Assembly: GCF_001435585.1 (NCBI RefSeq)
Contig: NZ_AZEC01000002.1
Coordinates: 258,297 to 322,296 of the forward strand
Reading direction: 5' to 3'
Length of the DNA: 64,000 bases
Source of the DNA: Schleiferilactobacillus perolens DSM 12744
GTDB lineage: Bacteria; Bacillota; Bacilli; Lactobacillales; Lactobacillaceae
Part shown: one piece after another, positions 55,231-63,741 of the stretch
How the letters are laid out: each line of letters begins with the position of its first letter
Position numbering within the stretch: position 1 is the stretch's first letter
Position numbers and translations under genes: made by a program
The notes under the pieces: model-generated
What the model was told of the DNA's origin: nothing
Database searches by the model: none
The model's input: only the letters and a program-made list of their open reading frames with translations

Positions 55231-56178
55231 TTAATCCAATGGACGGCGCTGATAGAAGCGGCGATTGTCTAAGCCAAATACCCGCTCGGAATAATCCCCT
55301 GGCTTCGTATCCGCCAACGCATTCGTAATCATCGTTAACGATGCGTCCATTTGATCGATTTGATGCAGCAATTCTGCTTCAAGTAATTGCGGTAATACCG
55401 GTGCCCCAAATTCCAGCCGCCCATGATGAGACAAAACCATGTGGCGGAGGAGAATGACAGCTTCTGAATGGCTATCAATGGCCAGCGCATCACAGGCACG
55501 GACAATCTCTTCATCGATCATCACCACGTGACCAATTAAGTTGCCCTCAGCGCGGTACTGAGTCGCAATCGGCCCAGTCAGTTCCCGGGTTTTACCCATA
55601 TCGTGGAGTAACGCCCCACTAATGAGCAAATCCGGATCAACTGCATCGTACAAGGGGGCTATTTTTTGTGCCAGTTTAACCATCGAGACGGTATGATACG
55701 CCAACCCGCCCTCATAAGCATGGTGATTGGTTTTTGCCGCTGGATAAGTAAAGAAAGCGTCCCAATGGGCTTTGAAAATCCAGCGCACAATAGCCTGCCA
55801 GGTGGGTTCTTGAATGCCCGCAATGGTCTGCTCGACAAATTCGGTTAATGCCTCCCGAGATGTGGGCGCCACTGGTGTATAAGCGTGGGGGTCTTGATCC
55901 GCTGATGGTAAAACCTGCATGTGCCGAATTCGGATCTGGGGACGATCTTGATAGGTCTCCCGCTTACCCGTCAGTTGAATCACTGTACCAGTCGTGAAGT
56001 CGCGAATGGCCTGCTGGCTGGCATGCCAAAGTTTACCGGTAATTTCTCCGGACGAATCCGTGAAGACCAATGCAATGTAGGAACTGCTGTCTTGGGCAGT
56101 GCGGACATCCGCGGATTTGATCAATACCGGGATATCCAATGTTTCGTTGGGTTGGAAATCTTTTAGTTTTTTATCCAT
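55231..56178 (-). CDS. yhaM: 3'-5' exoribonuclease YhaM
   Basis: 315 residues. An N-terminal OB fold (VLIKSADVRTAQDSSSYIALVFTDSSGEITGKLW) is followed by an HD domain: GGLAYHTVSMV, ALLHDMGKTRELTG, and LSHHGRLEFGAP. YhaM trims RNA and single-stranded DNA 3' ends. The start is ATG 56178 or TTG 56187; no Shine-Dalgarno sequence is visible before either, which is unusual here. The yhaN/yhaO-type genes often nearby are absent. Confidence 0.94.
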   Translation of the reverse strand: MDKKLKDFQPNETLDIPVLIKSADVRTAQDSSSYIALVFTDSSGEITGKLWHASQQAIRDFTTGTVIQLTGKRETYQDRPQIRIRHMQVLPSADQDPHAYTPVAPTSREALTEFVEQTIAGIQEPTWQAIVRWIFKAHWDAFFTYPAAKTNHHAYEGGLAYHTVSMVKLAQKIAPLYDAVDPDLLISGALLHDMGKTRELTGPIATQYRAEGNLIGHVVMIDEEIVRACDALAIDSHSEAVILLRHMVLSHHGRLEFGAPVLPQLLEAELLHQIDQMDASLTMITNALADTKPGDYSERVFGLDNRRFYQRRPLD

Positions 56179-56185
56179 ATCACAC

Positions 56186-56226
56186 AAAGAGGCTGATCCA
56201 AAAATCTCTTTGGACAGACCCCTTTT
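56186..56226 (-). terminator. Hairpin between the penicillin-binding protein gene and yhaM
   Basis: On the minus strand AAAGGGGTCTGTCCAAA pairs with TTTGGATCAGCCTCTTT with a few mismatches. It probably ends pbp transcription. Because it runs up to the yhaM start it could also affect yhaM translation. Confidence 0.6.
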
Positions 56227-56246
56227 ATCCTTTCACCCTTGCTTTC

Positions 56247-58364
56247 CTAGTTAAAGAAGCCTTTCACGTCATTATACCATTCACTGGCCTTGTCCTTGAT
56301 GGAATCGATCCCCTTTTGGACGTTACTTTGAAAATCATTCAGCCAGTCGGAGTCGCCGCTATTATTGGTGCCGGTGCCGCCATTGTTATTGGCCTGATCT
56401 TCCTGGGCAGCGTCGGCCACCTTAAATGGTGTTTGTTTCGTGTTGGGAAGGATGTTGCTCATTTCTAACTTAAAAATAGGCGCCACGCCCTGCTCGCTCA
56501 ATCCCTTGAGAAAGTGATTAGCATCAGTGTTATCGAAGCCGACCCAAGTGGCGACAGTGATATCCGGGGTGTAGCCCACGATCCACTGATCCTTGGTCCC
56601 ATAGCCCCATGAATTTTCCCCTTCTGTACTCCCTGTCTTACCAGCGACGGTATAGCCATAGGGCTTTGCCGAGGCGCCGGTCCCACTAGAGAAGACGGCG
56701 AGCATCATGCTGGTCATATCATTAACAGTCTTCTGGGTCATGATTTGTTTGGCACTAGTTTGTGTGTTATCCACAACGACTGCACCAGTCGCATCGACGA
56801 TTTTGGTGATGAAGTGTGTATCCGGTAATTTACCGCCATTCGCAAATGCGGAATACGCCCGGGCCATTTGTAACGGGGAAACACCCTTCGTGACCCCGCC
56901 AATCCCAAATGCCAAGTTTTGGTCAGACTTTGGCACATCAATACCAAACCGTTCCACAGAGGAAACACCTTTGGACACGCCAATTTTATTCAGTAACCAT
57001 ACTGCGGCAGCGTTCTTGCTTTGCGCCAACGCCTCATACATTGGAACTTCCCCCGCATACTGTTCGTCGACATTGTGGGGAGTATATTTATTTTTGCCAT
57101 AGCTTTGCAGCTTATCCTCCACCATAGAATCAGGGTGATACCCTTCTTCTATTGCAGGGGTATAAATGGCCAAAGGTTTCATCGTGGATCCGGGCTGGCG
57201 CCGAATTTGGGTTGCCCGGTTAAATCCCCGGAAAACGTGCTTGCCGCGTCCGCCAACAACGCCTAAGATCCCACCAGTATTGGGATCAACTGCCACCGAC
57301 GCCGCTTGCACTTCGGTGCCATCCGCCGCGTTGGCCGGAAATACCGAGTCATCTTTGAACGAGTCCTGCATTTGCGTTTGCACTGTCTGATTCAGGGTCG
57401 TGTAAATCTTGTACCCCTTATTCAGGATATCTTCTTCTTTAATGCCGTACCGGTTATAAGCCTCATCCAGCACCGCATCGAAATAATACGGGTAACGATA
57501 TTCGTCAGACTGTTGGTAATTGTTGACCAGAGTCAGCTTTTCCGCTTTAGCAGCATTGGCCTGATCCTGCGTCAACTTGCCATTGTCCACCATCAATCCC
57601 AGAATCAAATTGCGCCGGGAAATCGAATTATCGAGATGGTCGACTGGATTGTAAAAACTGGGGGAGCGCAAGATTGCTGCTAAGGCGGCGCCCTCTGATG
57701 CATCCAAGTCCTTGGCGTGCTTGCCAAAGTAACGCTGGGAAGCATCCTCCACGCCCCACACACCGTTGCCAAAGTAGGCATTATTCAGATACATCGTCAG
57801 GATATCGTCTTTGGTATAATGACGAGTGATCTCTACGGCTAAGAAAATTTCTTGAAATTTACGAACAAACGTCTGTTTCTGGGTCAACAATGTATTCTTG
57901 GCCAATTGCTGGGTGATGGTCGAACCCCCGCCAGTAATTTGACCGCGGTGGATGACATAACTCACTCCCGCCCGAGCCAATCCTTTGACATCAAAACCGG
58001 GGTTAGAATAGAAACTGCGGTCCTCAGTGGAAATCACGGCATTGCGCACTTGGGGTGAAATATCATTCAGTTCCACAAAAGTGCCCTTATTCGTGATGGT
58101 GCCGGCTTTTTCATTGTTTCGATCATAAATCTGAGTAACCGTCTTTAGGTTAGTCTTTAAGTTCTCGACATCGGCCGTCTTCGCTTTGTACGTGAAAAAA
58201 GCTGACGCCCCTAGAGAAACAGTCAAAAAGAGGACGATCAACCAACGAATTACTTGATAGCGATGATTAAAGCGGCGAATGAACACCCAGGCCCGATGAC
58301 AGTATGGGTATAACCATTCCGCAAAGTGGAGCCAATATGTCCATAATTTGCGCCAAAAACTCAT
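56247..58364 (-). CDS. Class A penicillin-binding protein (transglycosylase/transpeptidase)
   Basis: 705 residues. The short cytoplasmic N terminus is followed by a helix (VIRWLIVLFLTVSLGASAFFTY, about 38-60). The GT51 domain shows STEDRSFYSNPGFD, GGSTITQQLAKN and EIFLAVEITRHYTKDDILTMYLNNAYFG. The transpeptidase shows SxxK (RQPGSTMKPLA), SxN (SKNAAA) and KTG (VAGKTGSTEG). The tail is Asn/Gly/Asp-rich. PBP1a/2a-like by layout. It polymerises and cross-links peptidoglycan. It is divergent from the pseudouridine synthase gene. Confidence 0.95.
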   Translation of the reverse strand: MSFWRKLWTYWLHFAEWLYPYCHRAWVFIRRFNHRYQVIRWLIVLFLTVSLGASAFFTYKAKTADVENLKTNLKTVTQIYDRNNEKAGTITNKGTFVELNDISPQVRNAVISTEDRSFYSNPGFDVKGLARAGVSYVIHRGQITGGGSTITQQLAKNTLLTQKQTFVRKFQEIFLAVEITRHYTKDDILTMYLNNAYFGNGVWGVEDASQRYFGKHAKDLDASEGAALAAILRSPSFYNPVDHLDNSISRRNLILGLMVDNGKLTQDQANAAKAEKLTLVNNYQQSDEYRYPYYFDAVLDEAYNRYGIKEEDILNKGYKIYTTLNQTVQTQMQDSFKDDSVFPANAADGTEVQAASVAVDPNTGGILGVVGGRGKHVFRGFNRATQIRRQPGSTMKPLAIYTPAIEEGYHPDSMVEDKLQSYGKNKYTPHNVDEQYAGEVPMYEALAQSKNAAAVWLLNKIGVSKGVSSVERFGIDVPKSDQNLAFGIGGVTKGVSPLQMARAYSAFANGGKLPDTHFITKIVDATGAVVVDNTQTSAKQIMTQKTVNDMTSMMLAVFSSGTGASAKPYGYTVAGKTGSTEGENSWGYGTKDQWIVGYTPDITVATWVGFDNTDANHFLKGLSEQGVAPIFKLEMSNILPNTKQTPFKVADAAQEDQANNNGGTGTNNSGDSDWLNDFQSNVQKGIDSIKDKASEWYNDVKGFFN

Positions 58365-58510
58365 TTTCCAAATCCCTCGTTTATCAGTGCCGGCCGTTGT
58401 CCTTCGGCACTTTCAGTCAGTTACAATTGAGAACATCATACCATAATCAAAAAAAGCTTCGTTTCAGTGCACTGAGAATTACCGAAAACTTCAAGAATCG
58501 AGATGCCATC

Positions 58511-59422
58511 GTGTCCATTTATCAACGTCTTGTCACCCTGCCCAGTCATTACACAAACCGCTCACTGCGTCAACAACTGAAAGACTGGCGTATCCCCCGC
58601 AAATGGCAGCATTTCTTGCGTATTGAGAAGAGCGTCCTCGTCAACGGCTATTATGAGCCGATGAATGTACTGTTGCACTCGGGTGACCAGCTATCACTAT
58701 CCTTCAAGGACATTGATGCAACCCACCAGGACTATGCCCTGGACCCCGTCAGTCAACTGACGGTGCTGTTCGAAAACCCAGATCTCATTGTTGCAGACAA
58801 GCCAGCAGGGATCAAAATGCACCCGAACTTTGCCGGAGAGAACGGCACACTCATGAACGCAGCGGAAAGCTTCCTCGCCGCAGCAGGTCAACACGCTTGG
58901 ATGGTGCACCGATTAGATCAAGCCACCAGCGGCGCAGTCTTGATTGCTAAAAATCCGTTGGTGGTACCCTTGTTGAATCGACAATTGGCGACGAAATTGT
59001 TGCATCGAGAATATCTCGCCGTTGTACCAGCGACTCGCCGATTACCCGATCACGGCTTTTTCACTGGCGCCATTGGGCAGGACCCCAACGATATTCGCAA
59101 ACGGATGGTGGATGAAAAAAACGGGCAGGCAGCGAACACCGAGTTCACCGTCCTGCACCGTCATTCTCATTTTCAACTGTTATTGATTAAATTACACACG
59201 GGTCGAACCCATCAAATTCGGGTCCATCTGGCCCATGCTGGCCTGCCGATCATCGGCGATCCGTTATATGCCGACGAGGGCAATGCCGGCGATGGGATGC
59301 TGCTGCATGGTTGGCGGCTCACTTGGGAAACGCCACTTGGTTTTGGTCAGCAAAACGTCACTACACCCATCCCCGTGCGCTTTAATCCTTTTCTTCCGCC
59401 GACAATGCTTGATCGTCAATGA
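58511..59422 (+). CDS. RluA/RluD-family pseudouridine synthase
   Basis: About 303 residues from GTG 58511 (chosen because the protein then begins at the family N terminus; the frame is open back to 58304). An S4-like N-terminal region (LRQQLKDWRIPRKWQHFLRIEKSVLVNGYYE) is followed by the catalytic HRLDQATSGAVLIAK with the Asp nucleophile. HTGRTHQIRVHLAHAGLPIIGDPLY follows. It modifies 23S rRNA or tRNA uridines. The last 41 bases overlap the convergent argR gene. Confidence 0.9.
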   Translation: MSIYQRLVTLPSHYTNRSLRQQLKDWRIPRKWQHFLRIEKSVLVNGYYEPMNVLLHSGDQLSLSFKDIDATHQDYALDPVSQLTVLFENPDLIVADKPAGIKMHPNFAGENGTLMNAAESFLAAAGQHAWMVHRLDQATSGAVLIAKNPLVVPLLNRQLATKLLHREYLAVVPATRRLPDHGFFTGAIGQDPNDIRKRMVDEKNGQAANTEFTVLHRHSHFQLLLIKLHTGRTHQIRVHLAHAGLPIIGDPLYADEGNAGDGMLLHGWRLTWETPLGFGQQNVTTPIPVRFNPFLPPTMLDRQ

Positions 59423-59864
59423 CAAACTTCACGGTCCGAGCGAAGCGGTCCGCGGCATCGATGTCAGGACAGATGACTAAGACCGTGTCATGACCGGCCA
59501 ATGTGCCCACTACTTCGGGCATGGTGACGTCGTCCAGAGCGGCAGCGACCAAATTGCCGCTGCCCGGTTCTGTTTTTAGCACGACGGTGAATTGTACCGA
59601 AGTTACAGAATGCACCTGGGTGGCCACCGCTTCTTGCAGTGCATCCGGTAGGACCGCTGTGCGGGCATCACTCAGCGCATAATAAGAATGCCCTGTGCGA
59701 TCCTTGAACTTATGAATCCCCAGTTCCCGAATATCTCGGGAAAGGTTGCCCTGGGAGATCATGATTCCTTTGGCATGTAGTGCAGCCATCAGATCCCGTT
59801 GGCGCTCAAAGCGAATCGTGGTCACCAATTGGCGAATTGCTGCCATCCGTTCTTCTCGCTTCAT
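59382..59864 (-). CDS. argR: Arginine repressor ArgR/AhrC
   Basis: 160 residues: N-terminal winged helix (RQRDLMAALHAKGIMISQGNLSRDIRELGIHKF) and C-terminal oligomerisation/arginine-binding domain (TEPGSGNLVAAALDDVTMPEVVGTLAGHDTVLVICPD, with GT and D residues in place). It represses arginine synthesis and activates catabolism. It lies three bases after argS and is probably cotranscribed, as is common in lactobacilli. Confidence 0.96.
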   Translation of the reverse strand: MKREERMAAIRQLVTTIRFERQRDLMAALHAKGIMISQGNLSRDIRELGIHKFKDRTGHSYYALSDARTAVLPDALQEAVATQVHSVTSVQFTVVLKTEPGSGNLVAAALDDVTMPEVVGTLAGHDTVLVICPDIDAADRFARTVKFVIDDQALSAEEKD

Positions 59865-59867
59865 CGC

Positions 59868-61571
59868 TTACATCTCCGCGGGCGCACCAACGCCAAGCAG
59901 CGAAAACGCACTGGTCAATACTGCACTCACCGCCGCCACTAATGCGAGACGGCTATCTTGAGTCGCGTCACCGGTAAGAACTTTCGTATGGGCATAATAC
60001 TTATTGAAGGCTTTCGCCAACCGCAAGGCATACTTGGCAATGACAGAAGGCTCATATTCCCGTGCCGCCCGTTGAATGGTTTCCGGGAAGTCGCCCAGGT
60101 AACGTACCACTTCCCAGGCATTTGGATCTGCCAACGCCGGCGCATCAACCAAGTCTGCACCAGTTTTACCGGCTTTACGCAAAATACTCTGCGCCCGGGC
60201 ATTCGTATATTGGACGTATGGCCCAGTTTCACCTTCGAACCGCACGACTTCTTCCAAATTGAAATCGAAGTTATCCATCCGGTCATTCTTTAAATCATGG
60301 AAGACCACTGCACCGACACCAACTTGATGAGCCACCTCTTCTTTATTGGGTAAAGAAGGGTTCTTTTCATCGATTTGCTGACGCGCCAACTGCACGGCGT
60401 CCTGGAGAACCTTTTCCAATAAAATGATCCGACCGGAACGCGTGGACAGCTTCTTGCCGCCTTCTGTGATCAGGCCAAACGGCACATGCACAATTTCATC
60501 CGCCCAGTCAAAGCCCATCTTCTTCAAAACAGCCTTCATCTGGTCGAAATGTTCCTTCTGCTCGCCCCCAACGACGTACAGAGACTGCACAAAATGATAA
60601 GTCCGCTTTCGGTAAATGGCTGCAGCCAGATCCCGGGTCATGTATAGTGAAGCCCCATCGGACTTACGAATCAACGCCGGATTTAAGTCTTGATCACTCA
60701 GATCAACAATGTCGGCTCCCTGGCTCTTTACCAGCAAGCCTTTTTGCTCCAAGATATCAATGACTTCATCCATCTTATCGTTATAAAAAGCTTCGCCATT
60801 GTAGGAATCGAAAGTCACGCCCAATTGATCATAAACCTTTTGGAACTCTTTCAATGAAATTTCGCGGAACCATGCCCACAACTTCGTGGCTTCCTCGTCT
60901 CCATCTTCCAATTTACGGAACCATTCCCGGGCTTCATCGTCCATTTCAGGGTGTTCTTTATCCTCTTTGTGGAAACGCACGTAATAAGCTAAGAGGTTCT
61001 TGATTGGATTTTCCTTGACTGCTTCTTCAGAACCCCACATCTTATAACCGACGATCAGCTTACCAAATTGAGTACCCCAGTCGCCCAAATGGTTGATCTT
61101 GATCGGATGATAGCCCAACTTGGCCAAAATGTTAGCCAACGCATTGCCGATCACTGTCGAGCGCAGGTGGCCCATGGACATCGGCTTAGCAATGTTGGGA
61201 GAAGACATATCGATAGGCACATTGCCGCCCTGCCCTAGGTCTGCCTGACCATACGCGGTCGGTTCCGCCAAAATGGTGTGAATCGTCGTCTGTGCAAAAG
61301 TGGTTTGATCCAAGAAGAAGTTGACGTACGGGCCCTTCGCTTCCACCTTTTGTAAACCAGTTGCGTCCACTAATGGGGCTAGCTGCTGGGCAATTTGCAC
61401 CGGAGAACGATGCAGCGTCTTGGCTAACTGGAACGCGGGAAAGGCAAAATCACCTAAGTCCAGTGTCTTGGGCACTTCTAGCATATTAGCCACTTGATCG
61501 GCGGTTAATGAAACGTCCAATTGGGTCAAGGCCGTACTAATTTTTGTGGCTACAGTGTGTCGTAAATCCAT
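59868..61571 (-). CDS. argS: Arginyl-tRNA synthetase
   Basis: 567 residues: N-terminal Add1 domain, then the HIGH-type motif SSPNIAKPMSMGHLRSTVIGNALANIL (HIGH reads MGHL). The KMSK-type position is GKKLSTRSG, and a C-terminal DALR domain contains ALRLAKAFNKYYAHTKV. AAGGAGG precedes the ATG. It is controlled by a T-box leader that starts right behind tRNA-Gly. Confidence 0.97.
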   Translation of the reverse strand: MDLRHTVATKISTALTQLDVSLTADQVANMLEVPKTLDLGDFAFPAFQLAKTLHRSPVQIAQQLAPLVDATGLQKVEAKGPYVNFFLDQTTFAQTTIHTILAEPTAYGQADLGQGGNVPIDMSSPNIAKPMSMGHLRSTVIGNALANILAKLGYHPIKINHLGDWGTQFGKLIVGYKMWGSEEAVKENPIKNLLAYYVRFHKEDKEHPEMDDEAREWFRKLEDGDEEATKLWAWFREISLKEFQKVYDQLGVTFDSYNGEAFYNDKMDEVIDILEQKGLLVKSQGADIVDLSDQDLNPALIRKSDGASLYMTRDLAAAIYRKRTYHFVQSLYVVGGEQKEHFDQMKAVLKKMGFDWADEIVHVPFGLITEGGKKLSTRSGRIILLEKVLQDAVQLARQQIDEKNPSLPNKEEVAHQVGVGAVVFHDLKNDRMDNFDFNLEEVVRFEGETGPYVQYTNARAQSILRKAGKTGADLVDAPALADPNAWEVVRYLGDFPETIQRAAREYEPSVIAKYALRLAKAFNKYYAHTKVLTGDATQDSRLALVAAVSAVLTSAFSLLGVGAPAEM

Positions 61572-61595
61572 AGATTCAAATCCTCCTTAAGATAT

Positions 61596-61789
61596 AAAAA
61601 AATCCTGTCGCAAAAACGACAGGAGAGACGGGCAATGTCCGCGGTACCACTCTCATTACCTTATTTAAAGATCACTCAAAAAATTCGGTGTGCAATTGAA
61701 TTCCCAAGGCGCGCCGATCAACTGTCTGGCTCAGCTTCCATCAACCTGAACTTGCTCTACAGACATCTTTGATCTATTCCTCGGTACAA
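61596..61789 (-). promoter_or_regulatory. T-box riboswitch of argS
   Basis: The minus strand has the T-box core GAGTGGTACCGCGG (61652-61639) and the terminator CCTGTCG-TTTTTG-CGACAGG with a T run (61623-61596). Stem I shows GATCAA/TTGATC and TGTCTG/CAGACA pairings. The specifier triplet was not assigned with confidence; CGG or CGC follows the stem. No promoter is seen between this leader and tRNA-Gly. Confidence 0.88.
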
Positions 61790-61860
61790 AGCGGGTGACG
61801 AGAATCGAACTCGCGACTTCAGCTTGGGAAGCTAATATTTTACCACTAAACCACACCCGC
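61790..61860 (-). tRNA. tRNA-Gly (anticodon CCC)
   Basis: Acceptor GCGGGTG/CACCCGC, discriminator T. D arm GTTTAGTGGTAAAAT. Anticodon stem TTAGC/GCTGA with loop TTCCCAA gives CCC. T arm GCGAG-TTCGATT-CTCGT. CCA is not encoded. It lies about 11 bases before the argS T-box stem I. Confidence 0.94.
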
Positions 61861-61873
61861 ATTACGTCTTACT

Positions 61874-61902
61874 AGTATAGCGGAATTGTTGCCGCTTGGC
61901 AA
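61874..61902 (-). promoter_or_regulatory. tRNA-Gly (and argS) promoter
   Basis: Minus strand TTGCCA (61902-61897), 17 bases, TATACT (61879-61874). It is the only good promoter found for tRNA-Gly and the argS leader. Confidence 0.8.
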
Positions 61903-61945
61903 GATTAATTACCAACGTTATATTCCAAAATTTGTCTCATTTCTC

Positions 61946-61974
61946 TTTAATTATTCACGAGGATTTGCTATACT
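61946..61974 (+). promoter_or_regulatory. Promoter of the 124-residue gene
   Basis: TTTAAT (61946-61951), 17 bases, extended -10 TGC-TATACT (61969-61974). Confidence 0.65.
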
Positions 61975-62006
61975 CGTCGTAAGAACTCAATGTGGAGGAG
62001 CCGAAC

Positions 62007-62381
62007 ATGAATACAGAATCAGGAGACGATCAGTTGATCTACGGGGTCATCAGTGAACGAACACCAAGAGGCTATGTGTTGCGTCTAAGCAGTGATCCAA
62101 GCATCTCTGCGAAAGGGACCGTCTTTGAAGAAGCCGTCTATTATTTCTACCGCGTTTTGTCTGATTTCCTTAAAAAAGAACGAGATGAGGGTAAAGACAT
62201 CCGCGATTTCACCTTTATGCATTTTGATTTTCACGAACTGGACCAAGTGCATTTTCTCACTTTAGTCAGTGTACCGGAAAATATTGATCCCCATAAAATG
62301 GAAATGACCATGACTTTTCCCCAAACCCGGTTAGTGGATTTAGGCGATACGTTCAATCAATTGAAAGCATTACTCAGTTGA
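62007..62381 (+). CDS. Uncharacterised 124-residue protein
   Basis: Starts at ATG 62007 with GTGGAGGAG six bases upstream. Acidic, soluble, no signal. VRLSS-type beta strands are followed by FEEAVYYFYRVLSDFLKKERDEGKDIRDFTFMHFDFHELDQVHFLTLVSVPE. I recognise no domain. Own promoter. The stop region overlaps the convergent MFS gene by 12 bases. Confidence 0.78.
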   Translation: MNTESGDDQLIYGVISERTPRGYVLRLSSDPSISAKGTVFEEAVYYFYRVLSDFLKKERDEGKDIRDFTFMHFDFHELDQVHFLTLVSVPENIDPHKMEMTMTFPQTRLVDLGDTFNQLKALLS

Positions 62382-63572
62382 AGAACGGCGGTTGACTAAG
62401 GCGCTAATGAGTGCGGTCACCACAATGCCGCTCACGGCAATACTCAGATCAAACCAAAATACCGCCATTATGTCAGTGCTCCAACGGGCCGTGATGAGTG
62501 GCAGGATAAACTGAGAGATGGCCCCTGCTGAATAAAAAAAGCCGGTCGCCGTCCCCCGACCAAGCGGCAGCGTTTCGCCCATTACTGTTAAGCCCAGTTG
62601 CATTACCCCGCCAGCGGTACAGAAACCGAACAGGAATGTCGCCAGATAAATCACCCCGGTGGGTGCTTGCAAAATAATGGGCAGCAACGTCACGGTGCCA
62701 CCGATCGTGAATGGCACCAGCAATTGATGCGGCCGGAAACGCCGACTCAAGAAAAATACGTTAACAAGGACACACAGAAATGAACCCACGCTGTACCAGC
62801 TAAGCAGGCTGCCACTCACGCTGGGAGCCAGGTACAACACCTGAATCCCGTATTGGGTCAGATTTTGTGTGAATACCCAGAATATACCCTGGGACAGAAA
62901 ACCGTAACAAATGAAAAGAATAAATAGCAGCCACGGCATTTTTTTATGTGTGGTCGGCGCCGTCATCTTTATGTTGCCGGCGCTTTTTGTTTGCTGCTTG
63001 ACAGGGTTTTTCCTCCACCAGGGCGTGAGAAAAGCGGCGGCATTAATGATCAATATAGCAGTCAGGACGAGATAGTTGATCCCGAACCAAGCATGAGCGT
63101 TGATCGTCCAGCCGACCAGCAGGGGTAACAAAAACTGCCCGGCAGACATCGCCCCTTTGATCAATACGTTAGCGGCCCCAGCCTGCTCGGGATACACATC
63201 CATCAGTGCAGGATAGGTACCGGCATCCAAAAAAGAATTGGCACATCCTGCAAGGAAACTGAAGGCAAAACCCCAGGCGGCGGTGGGACTCCATAAGATG
63301 CCAATGAAGAATACCAAGTAACTGGTCATACCAAGGCCGACAAAGAACTGTCTGCCCCAACGGTCGCTTAAATATCCAGACAGCAACAACACGACCAACC
63401 GACCGATTCCCATGGCTGCAATCACGGCACCAACGGCAGCGGTGGTTGTGTGCCACTGACCGGCCAGCATCGTCATGGACTGAGCGAGGATGAGGACGCC
63501 GGCGCCGTGGACGATGTAGTTGATGTAGAGACCGATGGAGATGCGGGTGCGGTAAGTGTTTGCTGGTGACAA
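62370..63572 (-). CDS. MFS transporter
   Basis: 400 residues from TTG 63572 (LSPANTYRTRISIGLYINYIVHG), with AAGGGAA about ten bases upstream. The open frame continues to 63698, through the terminator hairpin, and is not used. Twelve predicted helices. The loop 2-3 motif GYLSDRWGRQFF is the MFS signature, and GFFYSAGAISQFILPLI lies near the C terminus. Substrate unknown. Confidence 0.88.
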   Translation of the reverse strand: MSPANTYRTRISIGLYINYIVHGAGVLILAQSMTMLAGQWHTTTAAVGAVIAAMGIGRLVVLLLSGYLSDRWGRQFFVGLGMTSYLVFFIGILWSPTAAWGFAFSFLAGCANSFLDAGTYPALMDVYPEQAGAANVLIKGAMSAGQFLLPLLVGWTINAHAWFGINYLVLTAILIINAAAFLTPWWRKNPVKQQTKSAGNIKMTAPTTHKKMPWLLFILFICYGFLSQGIFWVFTQNLTQYGIQVLYLAPSVSGSLLSWYSVGSFLCVLVNVFFLSRRFRPHQLLVPFTIGGTVTLLPIILQAPTGVIYLATFLFGFCTAGGVMQLGLTVMGETLPLGRGTATGFFYSAGAISQFILPLITARWSTDIMAVFWFDLSIAVSGIVVTALISALVNRRSSTE

Positions 63573-63626
63573 TGGTGGATGTTCCCTTCTGGGGTAAGTT
63601 GTTGTGTATAACGTTGTCCATTGTAC

Positions 63627-63657
63627 CAAAAAGACCACTGTTTTTGGCAGTGGTCTT
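63627..63657 (-). terminator. Terminator for the transcript from the CRISPR side
   Basis: Minus strand AAAGACCACTG - CCAAAAA - CAGTGGTCTTTTT: a perfect 11-bp stem and T run. It lies between the array and the MFS gene, oriented to stop transcription coming from the right. Confidence 0.75.
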
Positions 63658-63741
63658 TGGTGGTTGGGTGTTCTGATTATTAATATTTGCCTCTGCACAA
63701 ATCATCCCGGCAGCAGTTGTACTTCAGCCAAGTGTGAGTGT

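Noticed and set aside
63169-63705. 178-residue minus-strand frame in the MFS region
   Set aside because: It is out of frame with the MFS protein and crosses the terminator hairpin.
63676-63706. A fifth, still older CRISPR repeat one period further left
   Set aside because: Similarity to the repeat is close to chance, so the decay series was stopped at 63742.
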